Source: Saccharicrinis sp963675435 (GTDB lineage: Bacteria > Bacteroidota > Bacteroidia > Bacteroidales > Marinilabiliaceae). From it: a stretch of 64,000 nt of DNA. Under the pieces are notes generated by a model, which saw only the letters and a list, made by a program, of their open reading frames with translations, made no database searches and was not told the DNA's origin. The position numbers were made by a program, and so were the translations under genes. The DNA is taken from contig OY776216.1 of the NCBI GenBank assembly GCA_963675435.1, positions 3,162,001 to 3,226,000 on the forward strand, read 5' to 3'. This document shows positions 35,053-43,857 of this stretch, piece by piece. Position 1 is the first letter of the stretch. Each line of letters begins with the position of its first letter.

Positions 35053-36078
35053 CTAGTTCAAAATGATATAAACAGGCAAATGATCGCTATAACCTTTTAA
35101 ATAGGTTTTACCACCAAATGTTCTTAATAAGTATCCTTTGTATTTACCATCTTGTTGAATCAAAAAAGGTTTATTGTAAATAATAGTTGTATCTAAAGAT
35201 AATCCTGAAGAGCCTTGTAATAAAGGATCAGAAATAATGATTTGATCAAATAAATCCCATTCACCTCTATAATATAAGGTTCCTTTACCGGATTTATAAA
35301 TATCAGTCATTGTGTTGTGTAAAGTATAAGATTGGGATAATTTCTTGTCTTCTTTTAACAGGTATTTAGAGATGGAAACATCTGTAGGATTATCGTTAAG
35401 ATCACCCATTGTAATGATTTTAGAATGGATGTTTTGTTCTAGTAAAGAATCAATAATGTGTCTGTTTAGTTCAGCTGCTGCTTTTCTTAAAGGAATACTT
35501 CTTTCTGTTCCTCCATATCTACTAGGCCAGTGGTTCACTATAATATTTAAGGTGTCAGAATTTAATATGCCTTTTACCAATAATTGATCACGAGTAAAAA
35601 TTCTATTGCCAGAATCAATATCATGAATTAATAAAGGAAAATACTTTTTATCAATGATTCGGAATGATTCAGTTTTATATAAAAGGGCTACATCAATACC
35701 TCTTTTGTCCGGAGAATTTTGATGTATTATTTGATAATTAAATTTGTTTAAATTCGGACTTGAAACTAAATCTTCAAGAACCTTTTTGTTTTCTACTTCA
35801 CAAACACCAATAATATCAGGTGCATTTAAATTTTGATCTTCACCAAGTTTAGAAATAACCATACTCATGTTGTTTATTTTGGTATTGTATTTTTCAGTGT
35901 CCCATTTTCTAAATCCGTCAGGTGTAAATTCTCCATCCCTGATTTTTGGATCGTTTATCGTATCAAATAGGTTTTCAAGATTATAAAATGCAACGATGCG
36001 TTTTTGAGAAGGTTGTTTGGTACATTGAAAAAATGTCATTGATAATAAGCATATTATCACTAATATTCTTGTGTTCAT
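35053..36078 (-). CDS. Endonuclease/exonuclease/phosphatase-family lipoprotein
   Basis: The 341-residue protein has a lipoprotein signal with Cys at about residue 19 (SMTFFQC). The EEP fold is supported by FYNLENLFDT at the start of the domain, VCEVENKKVL (catalytic Glu), VNHWPSRYGG (His), MGDLNDNPTD (Asp/Asn) and YSDHLPVYI (terminal catalytic Asp-His). Residues needed for phosphodiester cleavage are intact. Lipid anchoring suggests an outer-membrane or periplasmic nuclease or phosphatase; the substrate is unknown. Confidence 0.85.
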   Translation of the reverse strand: MNTRILVIICLLSMTFFQCTKQPSQKRIVAFYNLENLFDTINDPKIRDGEFTPDGFRKWDTEKYNTKINNMSMVISKLGEDQNLNAPDIIGVCEVENKKVLEDLVSSPNLNKFNYQIIHQNSPDKRGIDVALLYKTESFRIIDKKYFPLLIHDIDSGNRIFTRDQLLVKGILNSDTLNIIVNHWPSRYGGTERSIPLRKAAAELNRHIIDSLLEQNIHSKIITMGDLNDNPTDVSISKYLLKEDKKLSQSYTLHNTMTDIYKSGKGTLYYRGEWDLFDQIIISDPLLQGSSGLSLDTTIIYNKPFLIQQDGKYKGYLLRTFGGKTYLKGYSDHLPVYIILN

Positions 36079-36187
36079 CTATAAAAGTTGTTATAAAGAT
36101 TAGATGTAGTTCAAATACAAAATGTATAACTACCACTACAATTAAATAATGACGCAAAATATACATTTTATTTAGGTATTGAAAGGA

Positions 36188-36559
36188 TTAAACTCCTATT
36201 TCCTTAATGATATCTCGTATCCGGTCAAGATGAATATCTATAAGTTGATGGTTCTTTTGTCGAAGTTCAAGATGATCTATGAAATATTCGTGATCTTCTG
36301 TAATAGGAAAATCTTTATTATAAAACTTTAGTTCCTGTTCTTTAATACCTATTCTGCTTTTAAGTTTTGTTAAATTGTCTCTATGTTCTTCGAGTGCAAG
36401 AAGTTCAATGGAGTTAAGAGCGTCTTTTTTTCTTTCTTCAGGAAGTTTTTGATTATGAGAAATCATCAAATTCACTTCAGTAACAAACAAATCAAGTCTT
36501 TTTTTCCATAAAATATGTTCCAACTCAATGTCCATTAATTGTATTGAACCATTCTTCAT
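36188..36559 (-). CDS. Hypothetical helical protein, 123 residues
   Basis: I do not recognise this protein. It lacks a signal peptide and cysteines, is rich in Lys, Glu, Leu and Ile, and looks fully alpha-helical with a coiled-coil-like core (residues about 50-85). A HEYFIDHLELRQKNHQLIDIHLDRIRD region is near the end. It stands between the nuclease lipoprotein and nadC on the same strand, with gaps on both sides of more than 100 bases. Confidence 0.6.
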   Translation of the reverse strand: MKNGSIQLMDIELEHILWKKRLDLFVTEVNLMISHNQKLPEERKKDALNSIELLALEEHRDNLTKLKSRIGIKEQELKFYNKDFPITEDHEYFIDHLELRQKNHQLIDIHLDRIRDIIKEIGV

Positions 36560-36686
36560 TTTAATATTATTTTAAGAGTGAAGTAAATGCTTTCTATTAA
36601 AATTAAGAAATAAAGATTTAATAATCCATAGAAAAAACTATTAATCTTCAGTCAAACTTAAAATGAATTATGGTAGCTATAAAAAA

Positions 36687-36720
36687 ATAAAAGTTGGCTA
36701 AATAAATAACCAACTTTTAT
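36687..36720 (-). terminator. Terminator downstream of nadC
   Basis: ATAAAAGTTGG and CCAACTTTTAT form a perfect 11-bp stem; on the minus strand it is followed by TTTTTTT. It begins 18 bases after the nadC stop codon. Confidence 0.85.
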
Positions 36721-36738
36721 ATGATGCTTTGATTAATG

Positions 36739-37584
36739 TTATATTGCTTTTAAGCTTAAATCCATGCTTTTAATATGGTGGGTTAGTGCTCCTACAGAAA
36801 TGTAGTCAACACCACATTCTGCATAATCTCTTAGGGTTTCTAAGGTAATACCACCAGATGATTCTGTTTCGTATTTACCTGCAATTAAATCAACTGCTTT
36901 TTTTGTTTCCGTAGGAGTGAAGTTATCTAACATTATTCTATGAATTCCACCTACTTTAAGTACTTCGTTTAATTCATCAAAGTTTCGAACTTCAACTTCA
37001 ATTTTAAGGTTTTTGTTTTTTTCTTTTAAATAATTATGTACCGAATTTATCGCTTTTTCAATACCTCCTGCAAAGTCAATATGATTATCTTTTAGCATAA
37101 TCATATCGTATAATCCAATCCTATGATTAATGCCACCCCCAATTTTTACAGCTAGTTTTTCAATTTCGCGTAATCCGGGTGTTGTTTTTCTGGTATCTAA
37201 AACCTTTGTATTTAAACCTTCAAGTTTTTTAACATATACATTTGTATTTGTGGCGATACCACTCATACGCTGCATGATGTTTAATACCAAACGTTCTGCT
37301 TTAAGTAGATCAAGCGTTCTACCTTCAACAATAAATACAATGTCACCCACTTTAACTTCAGCACCGTCGTTAATATAGGATTCAATTTTTATTTCAGGGT
37401 CAAACTTTTTAAAAACTTTTTTTGCAATGTCTACTCCTGCAATAATTCCATCTTCTTTCACTAAGAGTTGAGCTTTGCCAATTGCAGTTTCGGGTATACA
37501 TGATTGAGAGGAGTGGTCGCCATCGCCTACATCTTCACGAATAGCATTATCAATAATGGCATTAAGTGTAGTTTCGTTAATCAT
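36739..37584 (-). CDS. nadC: Nicotinate-nucleotide pyrophosphorylase (quinolinate phosphoribosyltransferase)
   Basis: NadC converts quinolinate and PRPP to nicotinate mononucleotide in de novo NAD synthesis. The 281-residue length is normal. Diagnostic segments include EDVGDGDHSSQS near the N-terminus, ERLVLNIMQRMSGIAT, VLDTRKTTPGLREIEKLAVKIGGG, HRIGLYDMIMLKDNHI and MLDNFTP, and ESSGGITLETLRDYAECGVDYISVGALTHH at the end (positions about 232-271). Its start overlaps the DUF4783 gene by 8 bases. Confidence 0.96.
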   Translation of the reverse strand: MINETTLNAIIDNAIREDVGDGDHSSQSCIPETAIGKAQLLVKEDGIIAGVDIAKKVFKKFDPEIKIESYINDGAEVKVGDIVFIVEGRTLDLLKAERLVLNIMQRMSGIATNTNVYVKKLEGLNTKVLDTRKTTPGLREIEKLAVKIGGGINHRIGLYDMIMLKDNHIDFAGGIEKAINSVHNYLKEKNKNLKIEVEVRNFDELNEVLKVGGIHRIMLDNFTPTETKKAVDLIAGKYETESSGGITLETLRDYAECGVDYISVGALTHHIKSMDLSLKAI

Positions 37585-37984
37585 TTTCTTTTTCTATTCT
37601 TAATTGATGTATATAGGTTTTATTTTCTTTGTTTTTAGTTAAGAAGTAAAATCTATAAACATTGTTTGTACTTTGGTATTTACCAATAGCAAAAGCTGAA
37701 TTTTCACGTTTTCCTTGATGAATAATTTTAAAACTCTTTATTGGATTGTGTTTAAAAAAATCATCTAATACAAGTTTAGCTTGCGATTCACTAAAAACTC
37801 CTGACTTTTGTGGTAATACCAGTTCAATTTTTCCATTAAAGTAATTTGAGAGTTCTTTAGCATTGGCATTTTGGGTTGCTTTAATAATGGAATCCGGTAG
37901 TTGACCATTGGAATCAGTAATAGCTCCAAATAATAGGAACATTATTAAAAGGCCCAAATGTATTGTAGTTCCTGAACTTTTCAT
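37577..37984 (-). CDS. Secreted DUF4783 family protein
   Basis: Choosing the ATG at 37984 gives 135 residues with a signal peptide ending near DSNGQ; the longer frame starts with an aromatic-rich sequence and lacks sense. The mature part (LSNYFNGKIELVLPQKSG ... AKLVLDDFFKHNPIKSF) fits the NTF2-like DUF4783 family. It overlaps nadC by 8 bases, an arrangement common in Bacteroidota. Function unknown; probably periplasmic. Confidence 0.85.
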   Translation of the reverse strand: MKSSGTTIHLGLLIMFLLFGAITDSNGQLPDSIIKATQNANAKELSNYFNGKIELVLPQKSGVFSESQAKLVLDDFFKHNPIKSFKIIHQGKRENSAFAIGKYQSTNNVYRFYFLTKNKENKTYIHQLRIEKEND

Positions 37985-38251
37985 TTTACGTTTTTTGGTG
38001 AAACAAAAATAATAGTAATACAAATACCAAACCATTAATTTGATATGAATTTGTGTATTTGTAATGAAAATCCCCTTCTAAAGCATTTTATACGGAGGTA
38101 TCTGAAATTGGTTCTATTATTTTATATTTTTGCTACTTATTAAATAAAGAGGAAGACAGATATATATGTTATTTTACTTGTTAGGATTGTTAATCAGTGC
38201 CTTTTAAGTGCATGTCGTATATTTTTAGGTCTTTTAAAAAGAGATAAGAAA

Positions 38252-38725
38252 ATGAAAGTTGTTTTAGTTTTAATAGGAAAAACAGACGAAAAATATTTAG
38301 ATACAGGAATTGCAAAATATGTAGACAGATTGAAACATTATATTCCTTTTGAAATTAAGATCATTCCGGATATCAAAAACACGAAGAATTTATCAGAAAG
38401 TCAGCAGAAAGAAAAAGAAGGAGAATTAATTATGCAACAGTTCCAGCCAGGAGATGAGGTGATTTTATTAGATGAAGGAGGTAAACTATTGTCGAGTCGT
38501 GGATTTGCTGGAATTATGGAACAAAAATTGTTAAGAGGCCTAAAGCGTTTGGTGTTTGTGGTTGGAGGCCCTTATGGTTTTTCAGATGAGGTATATTCGA
38601 GGAATAATGGAAAAGTATCTTTATCTAAAATGACGTTTTCTCATCAAATGGTTCGATTGATTTTCACGGAACAATTGTACAGGGCAATGACCATATTAAA
38701 GAACCAACCATATCATCACGATTAG
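38252..38725 (+). CDS. rlmH: 23S rRNA pseudouridine-1915 N3-methyltransferase
   Basis: The 157-residue protein is a SPOUT methyltransferase with the expected features: VLIGKTDEKYLDTGIAKYVDRL at the start, LDEGGKLLSSRGFAG in the middle, VVGGPYGFSDEV (knot and SAM-binding loop), and the C-terminal EQLYRAMTILKNQPYHHD ending that is characteristic of RlmH. It methylates the pseudouridine in helix 69 of 23S rRNA. Twelve bases separate it from the kinase gene. Confidence 0.97.
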   Translation: MKVVLVLIGKTDEKYLDTGIAKYVDRLKHYIPFEIKIIPDIKNTKNLSESQQKEKEGELIMQQFQPGDEVILLDEGGKLLSSRGFAGIMEQKLLRGLKRLVFVVGGPYGFSDEVYSRNNGKVSLSKMTFSHQMVRLIFTEQLYRAMTILKNQPYHHD

Positions 38726-38737
38726 AAATTTATAAAT

Positions 38738-41700
38738 ATGCGAAATCGTTTATTACGTTTTGTTTTAACTTGGCAGGTATTGTTATTGGTTGTAACTATT
38801 GTTGTTACAATGCTTTTTTCATGGGCTTATTATAATTATAACAATAACTCATTCAGTTCTTTACGATTTCAGAATATATTGCAACAACAGGTTGTTGAGT
38901 CTGAGCAGTTTGTAAAGGAATTTAATTTGTATTTACTCGAAGGAGATGAGTGGAAAGCCGTAGATACAACTATGGCTTCCAAACCTAAGGGGATTGAAAT
39001 TTTAGTCTATAAACAAGATTCTCTTTGTTGTTGGACCAATCAGGTATTGCCTTTCAGAAATGAAGATGTTTCTATATTAAAAAATAAGGTGGCTCAATTG
39101 GCCAATACCTGGTATTTAATTAAGCAAAAAAAATATAAACAATGGGATGTTTTTTGCCTGATAGCTATAAAAACAGAATATTCTTATAATAATGAATTTT
39201 TAAAAGAAGAATTTGCTATTGATATTCCTGTTGCCTACTGTAAAAAGATTAGTGTATATCCAGACGCAAAAGGTGAAAAAGTATACGATATTGATGGAAA
39301 TTACTTGTTTACAGCACAGGATTGTGAGCAGTCAAATCCTACTTATGCTAATTGGGGTATTGTTTTTCTTATATTAAGTATTATACTGTATATTCAGGTA
39401 TGTATTGTTTTAATTAAACGACAAAAAGAAAGTTTATACAGTGGGTTATTATTTTTAATTACAGTTATTATTAGTGCTGTTTTTTACTGGATACATATTC
39501 ACTTTCAGATTCCAGCTTTTTTATTTGATACTTATCTGTTTTCGCCGGTATATTTTGGAGCAACAGAATTATTTCCTAACCTGGGTAGTGTTTTGTTATT
39601 TGCTATCCTGGTTTTTTCCAAGGCCTTTATTTTTTATAAATATGTATTATTTCCCAATTACTTATTGAAGCTGAGCAAAAAAAAGTTTTACAGGAATTTA
39701 ATTATAGCTGGAGCTTTAGCGATGATATTTGGTTTTTGGCATATGCAAAACTATATTGTTAAAATATTAGTTTCAAATTCATTGTCTGCTCCTATTCTCT
39801 TTAAGGTTTCCGATATCCATTTTTTAGATATTGTCCGTTTCTTTATAATAAGTTTATTGCTATTATCAGCGGTTTTGGTAATGGAAAAAGTCTTTATTGT
39901 TTTTCTTAATCAAGTCAGTAAAAAAACACTATCTATAATTGTTCTTATTGTAGTAATAATACTGGCTTTATACAGCTTTAGTACAATTTTCTGGGTTTAT
40001 TCGTTTATGTTTTTGGTGGTTGCCAATATGCTTATTTGGGTTACCCGACGAAAGAGTTATCATGCTTATTCCACGTTTATCTGGTTTGTAGCTGTTTTTT
40101 CTGTTTTTTCTGTTTATTCGTTTTATTTTCATAATTATAATAAGGAAAGAGAGGAGCGAAAATTACTTATTGAAAATCTATCTTTTCGCTTGTCGCAGGA
40201 AGAAGATCCTTTGTCAGAATTATTACTAAAAGAGTTAGAAGATGCTTTGAGTACTGATTCGATTATTAACGAGGAGATACTTAAAAAGGATTTAGATGTT
40301 GAAGGCATTACAAAATACTTGAGAATGAATTATTTTCAAGGCTATTTAGAGCGGTATGAACTTCAAGTAATACCTTGCTGGCCTGGTGGAGATGTTTATA
40401 TAGATAGTGAAAACCAGAAGTATAACTGTTATGACTATTTTGACAATATGCTTCAAAAGGATGGTTCATGGGTTTTGGGGAGTAAGCATTTTCATTTTTT
40501 GAAAAATCAGGCTGGTTTGGTGACTTATTTTGGTGTTTTTAAATTTAATGAGGGAAATCCTGATAAAGAAACCTGTTTGTATTTAGAGATGGTTTCTAAA
40601 CCATTTTTTGAAGGTCCCGGATATCCTGAATTACTTCTTTCGGAAAGAGAGAGTAAGTTAAAAGAACCGTTATCGAATTATTCTTACGCTAAATATATTG
40701 ATGGTCAGTTAGCTAAACAAGTAGGAGAATTTGCTTATCCAATTCAATTGAGCAGACTAACTACCAAAGTGAAAAACTTCAGGTTTTTTAAAGCTTCTGA
40801 TTTTTCTCATATAGTTTATCAACCACAGAAAAATGTATGTGTGGTTTTATCGCTGCCAATCGTTAATTTTTCAATGATATTAATAGCCTTCTCTATTCTT
40901 TTTGTGGCATTCTTTATTTTTGGATCATTTCTTATACTACTGACTCGTTTACGACGAGGAAGGCTTATGTATGATTTTACGGTTCAGGAAAGAATACAAA
41001 TTGCTTTTATTGGGTTAATGATGGCATTGCTGTTGATTATTGCAAGTGGATCTGTATGGCAAACTATTAGGCGTTTTGAGGTTAAAAACAACCAAATTTT
41101 GTCAGAAAAGATTCGGTCTGTATTGATGGAGTTGGAGCATAAAATAGGTAGCGAAGAAGAATTGACTCCAGACATGGAAGAGTATTTGGAATATTTGTTA
41201 AAGAAGTTTTCGAGTGTGTTTTATACGGATTTAAATATGTATAGAACAGATGGAAGATTACTGGCAAGCTCGCGACCAGAACTCTTTGATAAGGGTTTAT
41301 ATGGCCATTTGATGAATAGTAGAGGATTTATAGAACTGAATCGGAAAGGAGAGATTGAGTTTATACATGAGGAGGCCATCGGTAGTTTACGTTATTTATC
41401 AGTTTATGTACCTTTTATTAATCAGAATAATAAAGTGTTAGCATATTTGAATATGCCTTATTTTGTTGGGACTAGTGAGCTTCGGGATGAGATTTCTTCT
41501 CTAGTAATGGGTATTGTGAATTTCTATTTGATTTTCTTGATTATTGTAATTGGTCTGACCGTTGTTGTTTCACGCAAGATTACACATCCATTGAAAGTCA
41601 TTCAGTCTAAAATGGGAAATTTAAGTCTGGATAAAAGAAATGAGAAGATAGAATACAAAGGTAAAGATGAAATAGGGCAGTTGGTCATTGAATACAACAG

Positions 41701-42424
41701 AATGGTTGATGAACTTTCAGAAAGTGCCGAAAAATTGGCTAAATCGGAACGAGAAATGGCTTGGCGAGAAATGGCTCGGCAAATTGCACATGAAATTAAA
41801 AATCCATTAACTCCGATGAAACTGAGTATTCAATATCTGGAAAGAGCAAATAAAGATAATGCCAGCGATTTTGATGAAAAATTGAAAAAGGTTTCTGCTA
41901 CCTTAATTGATCAAATTGATAATTTGTCATCCATAGCATCCGAGTTTTCAAATTTTGCAAAAATGCCTATTGCAAAACGTAAGAGAATTGATGTGGTTGA
42001 AGTGTTGTTACAGTGTGTTTCTTTATTCGATAAGTCACATAATGTAGATATTAGTGTTGAACAGAATGATATTAACCGGTATTGGATCTTTGCTGATCCG
42101 GAGCAAATGAACAGTGTATTCAATAATCTTTTAAAAAATGCGGTACAATCTATCCCTTCAAAAAGAAATGGAATAATAACCGTAAAAATACAAAGTAAAA
42201 ACGATCATATTGTTATAAAGATAACCGATAATGGATTGGGGATTGACGAAGAAATACGAGGAAAGTTGTTTTCACCGAACTTTACAACAAAGAGTGGTGG
42301 TATGGGCTTAGGTTTGGCAATTGTTAAAAATATTGTGGTTAATAGTAAAGGTAAGATTTGGTTTAAAACACAAATGGATAAAGGAACTTCATTTTATGTT
42401 GAATTCCCTCGATATGATGAATAA
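38738..42424 (+). CDS. Very large NtrY-like membrane sensor histidine kinase
   Basis: The 1228-residue protein begins with a membrane span and a periplasmic loop (about 30-200), followed by a cluster of membrane spans (about 205-460), a second extracytoplasmic region (about 470-710), two more spans flanking a further sensor-like region (about 720-940), then a HAMP domain (about 945-1000), HisKA with IAHEIKNPLTPMKLSIQYLE (about 1018) and an HATPase domain (NLLKNAVQSIP, DNGLGIDEE, GGMGLGLAIVK). The kinase core is intact. No response regulator is adjacent in the same direction; the stop abuts the stop of the convergent LuxR gene. The signal is unknown. Confidence 0.9.
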   Translation: MRNRLLRFVLTWQVLLLVVTIVVTMLFSWAYYNYNNNSFSSLRFQNILQQQVVESEQFVKEFNLYLLEGDEWKAVDTTMASKPKGIEILVYKQDSLCCWTNQVLPFRNEDVSILKNKVAQLANTWYLIKQKKYKQWDVFCLIAIKTEYSYNNEFLKEEFAIDIPVAYCKKISVYPDAKGEKVYDIDGNYLFTAQDCEQSNPTYANWGIVFLILSIILYIQVCIVLIKRQKESLYSGLLFLITVIISAVFYWIHIHFQIPAFLFDTYLFSPVYFGATELFPNLGSVLLFAILVFSKAFIFYKYVLFPNYLLKLSKKKFYRNLIIAGALAMIFGFWHMQNYIVKILVSNSLSAPILFKVSDIHFLDIVRFFIISLLLLSAVLVMEKVFIVFLNQVSKKTLSIIVLIVVIILALYSFSTIFWVYSFMFLVVANMLIWVTRRKSYHAYSTFIWFVAVFSVFSVYSFYFHNYNKEREERKLLIENLSFRLSQEEDPLSELLLKELEDALSTDSIINEEILKKDLDVEGITKYLRMNYFQGYLERYELQVIPCWPGGDVYIDSENQKYNCYDYFDNMLQKDGSWVLGSKHFHFLKNQAGLVTYFGVFKFNEGNPDKETCLYLEMVSKPFFEGPGYPELLLSERESKLKEPLSNYSYAKYIDGQLAKQVGEFAYPIQLSRLTTKVKNFRFFKASDFSHIVYQPQKNVCVVLSLPIVNFSMILIAFSILFVAFFIFGSFLILLTRLRRGRLMYDFTVQERIQIAFIGLMMALLLIIASGSVWQTIRRFEVKNNQILSEKIRSVLMELEHKIGSEEELTPDMEEYLEYLLKKFSSVFYTDLNMYRTDGRLLASSRPELFDKGLYGHLMNSRGFIELNRKGEIEFIHEEAIGSLRYLSVYVPFINQNNKVLAYLNMPYFVGTSELRDEISSLVMGIVNFYLIFLIIVIGLTVVVSRKITHPLKVIQSKMGNLSLDKRNEKIEYKGKDEIGQLVIEYNRMVDELSESAEKLAKSEREMAWREMARQIAHEIKNPLTPMKLSIQYLERANKDNASDFDEKLKKVSATLIDQIDNLSSIASEFSNFAKMPIAKRKRIDVVEVLLQCVSLFDKSHNVDISVEQNDINRYWIFADPEQMNSVFNNLLKNAVQSIPSKRNGIITVKIQSKNDHIVIKITDNGLGIDEEIRGKLFSPNFTTKSGGMGLGLAIVKNIVVNSKGKIWFKTQMDKGTSFYVEFPRYDE

Positions 42425-43003
42425 TTATGAAATATCCTCCATACTGATAATTTGATTCAATATGGCGTACACAGTTAATCCGGAAACTGTTTTGATACCT
42501 AGTTTTCTTGTAATATTTTTTCTGTGCGAAATTACAGTATGTGTGCTAATAAATAACTCATTGGCTATCTCTTTATTGGTTTTTCCAAGAGCAATTTTTT
42601 GTAATACTTCTCTTTCGCGTTCACTTAATTCTTCCGAGTTTTCTTGTTGAATATAAGTTTGTTGTACACTCTTTACCTGGCTACGAAGTTTATTGATTAA
42701 TATAGATTTATCGTCAAAAACAGACAATGTTTTTTCATTTGTGTTTTTTGGAATTGGTGTATTAAATATTGATATTACTGCAGCATCAGGAGTATGTTTG
42801 CGAATATCATCTTCAACTTGAGGCATACTACTTATTGTAGTATTAATAATAATCATGTTGGGCATTATTGAAGTCAAAGCCTCCCTAATTTCATCAGCAC
42901 TAGAAATTTCTTCTATTTGAGTCACTGTTTTTAACTCATTTAGAATAGTAGATAGTCCTTTTCTAACAAGGTATGACGGCTCTGCAACTAAAATCCTTAC
43001 CAT
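42425..43003 (-). CDS. LuxR-type regulator with a degenerate receiver domain
   Basis: The 192-residue protein has a receiver-like domain (1-115) and a C-terminal LuxR/FixJ HTH (about 125-185; LSEREREVLQKIALGKTNKEIANELFISTHTV). In the receiver the usual acidic pair is reduced to one Glu (VAEPS) and the phosphoacceptor Asp position reads MIIINTTIS, so an Asn stands where Asp is expected. Control by ordinary phosphotransfer is therefore doubtful. It starts 10 bases after the hemerythrin-like gene and must be co-transcribed with it, suggesting that the pair responds to oxygen, nitric oxide or iron. Confidence 0.85.
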   Translation of the reverse strand: MVRILVAEPSYLVRKGLSTILNELKTVTQIEEISSADEIREALTSIMPNMIIINTTISSMPQVEDDIRKHTPDAAVISIFNTPIPKNTNEKTLSVFDDKSILINKLRSQVKSVQQTYIQQENSEELSEREREVLQKIALGKTNKEIANELFISTHTVISHRKNITRKLGIKTVSGLTVYAILNQIISMEDIS

Positions 43004-43013
43004 TTTTATGAAT

Positions 43014-43739
43014 TTAAAGATTTTCTAATTCGTTTTCCATTAATTTTACCTTTGGAATAAGAACCTTATCTTCCAATTTAGAATGATCTTGTAGGTCTTT
43101 CTCCAGTTTGAAAATTTCAAACAATAAGGAATTGTATTTGCAGCTATCTGTTGGTGGTGGCAAATATTTAATTAAAATATTTTTTAGGTCAAAAACTTTT
43201 TCCTCTATGTCATTGTGGTCTTCAAGGTATCTTTGAATGTTATAATCATTAAAATACTTCTCAAAACCTTCTGTCTTAGTATTTGTATCTATACATTCAG
43301 AAAGAGCAAGAACATAAGGAAATACTTGTGTTTCTTCTAACTCCATATGCACACGAAGTTCTCTGATGTATTCAGTGAAAAAATTCTTTATCAGCTCGTA
43401 ATTTTTGGTTGTTTCCTTTAAATCCTCAACCATGAGTTTTATCTTTTCTTCAATCTCAGGTATTTTATATTCAAGGATACATTGGTGTGTACGTCTTAAA
43501 AAATGAATAAGCCATTCAGCTTTAAAATTGAAAAACTTTTCTTTTGGAAAGTAATCTTTATCATGAAAAGATCTGGCAATCTGTATGAAGAAATCTGTAT
43601 CCACATCATTTTCTTTGCATACTTCATCAATAGTTTTTTCTCTAAAACCTAAATTAATCCCAATTCTTTGAATAACTGCCAATAATTGAAAATCCAAGTG
43701 GATTAAATCGGCCATTTTCATATCAGCTGTAATGAGCAT
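43014..43739 (-). CDS. Hemerythrin-like di-iron protein (RIC/YtfE-related)
   Basis: The 241-residue protein has an N-terminal ScdA_N-like helical part (LGFREKTIDEVCKENDVD) without the CCG motif, then a four-helix hemerythrin domain with candidate metal ligands in FLRRTHQCILEYKIPEIE, HMELEETQVFP, EDHNDIEEKVF and DHSKLEDKVLIP. Related RIC proteins repair iron-sulfur centres after nitrosative or oxidative stress, while others sense O2 or NO. A TATTTTTG box lies on the minus strand at 43756-43763. It forms an operon with the LuxR-type regulator. Confidence 0.85.
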   Translation of the reverse strand: MLITADMKMADLIHLDFQLLAVIQRIGINLGFREKTIDEVCKENDVDTDFFIQIARSFHDKDYFPKEKFFNFKAEWLIHFLRRTHQCILEYKIPEIEEKIKLMVEDLKETTKNYELIKNFFTEYIRELRVHMELEETQVFPYVLALSECIDTNTKTEGFEKYFNDYNIQRYLEDHNDIEEKVFDLKNILIKYLPPPTDSCKYNSLLFEIFKLEKDLQDHSKLEDKVLIPKVKLMENELENL

Positions 43740-43802
43740 AGTTCTAAATTTTTCTCAAAAATAATTTTTATTTAAACTACTTCCAAATAAGAAATGCGAA
43801 AT

Positions 43803-43836
43803 AAAAAAAAGGATTAGAGTTGGCTAATCCTTTTTT
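43803..43836. terminator. Bidirectional terminator between der and the hemerythrin gene
   Basis: GGATTAG-AGTTGG-CTAATCC is flanked by A and T tracts on the two sides. It lies 22 bases after the der stop codon (minus strand). Confidence 0.8.
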
Positions 43837-43857
43837 ATCATATTGTTTAATGTAATA

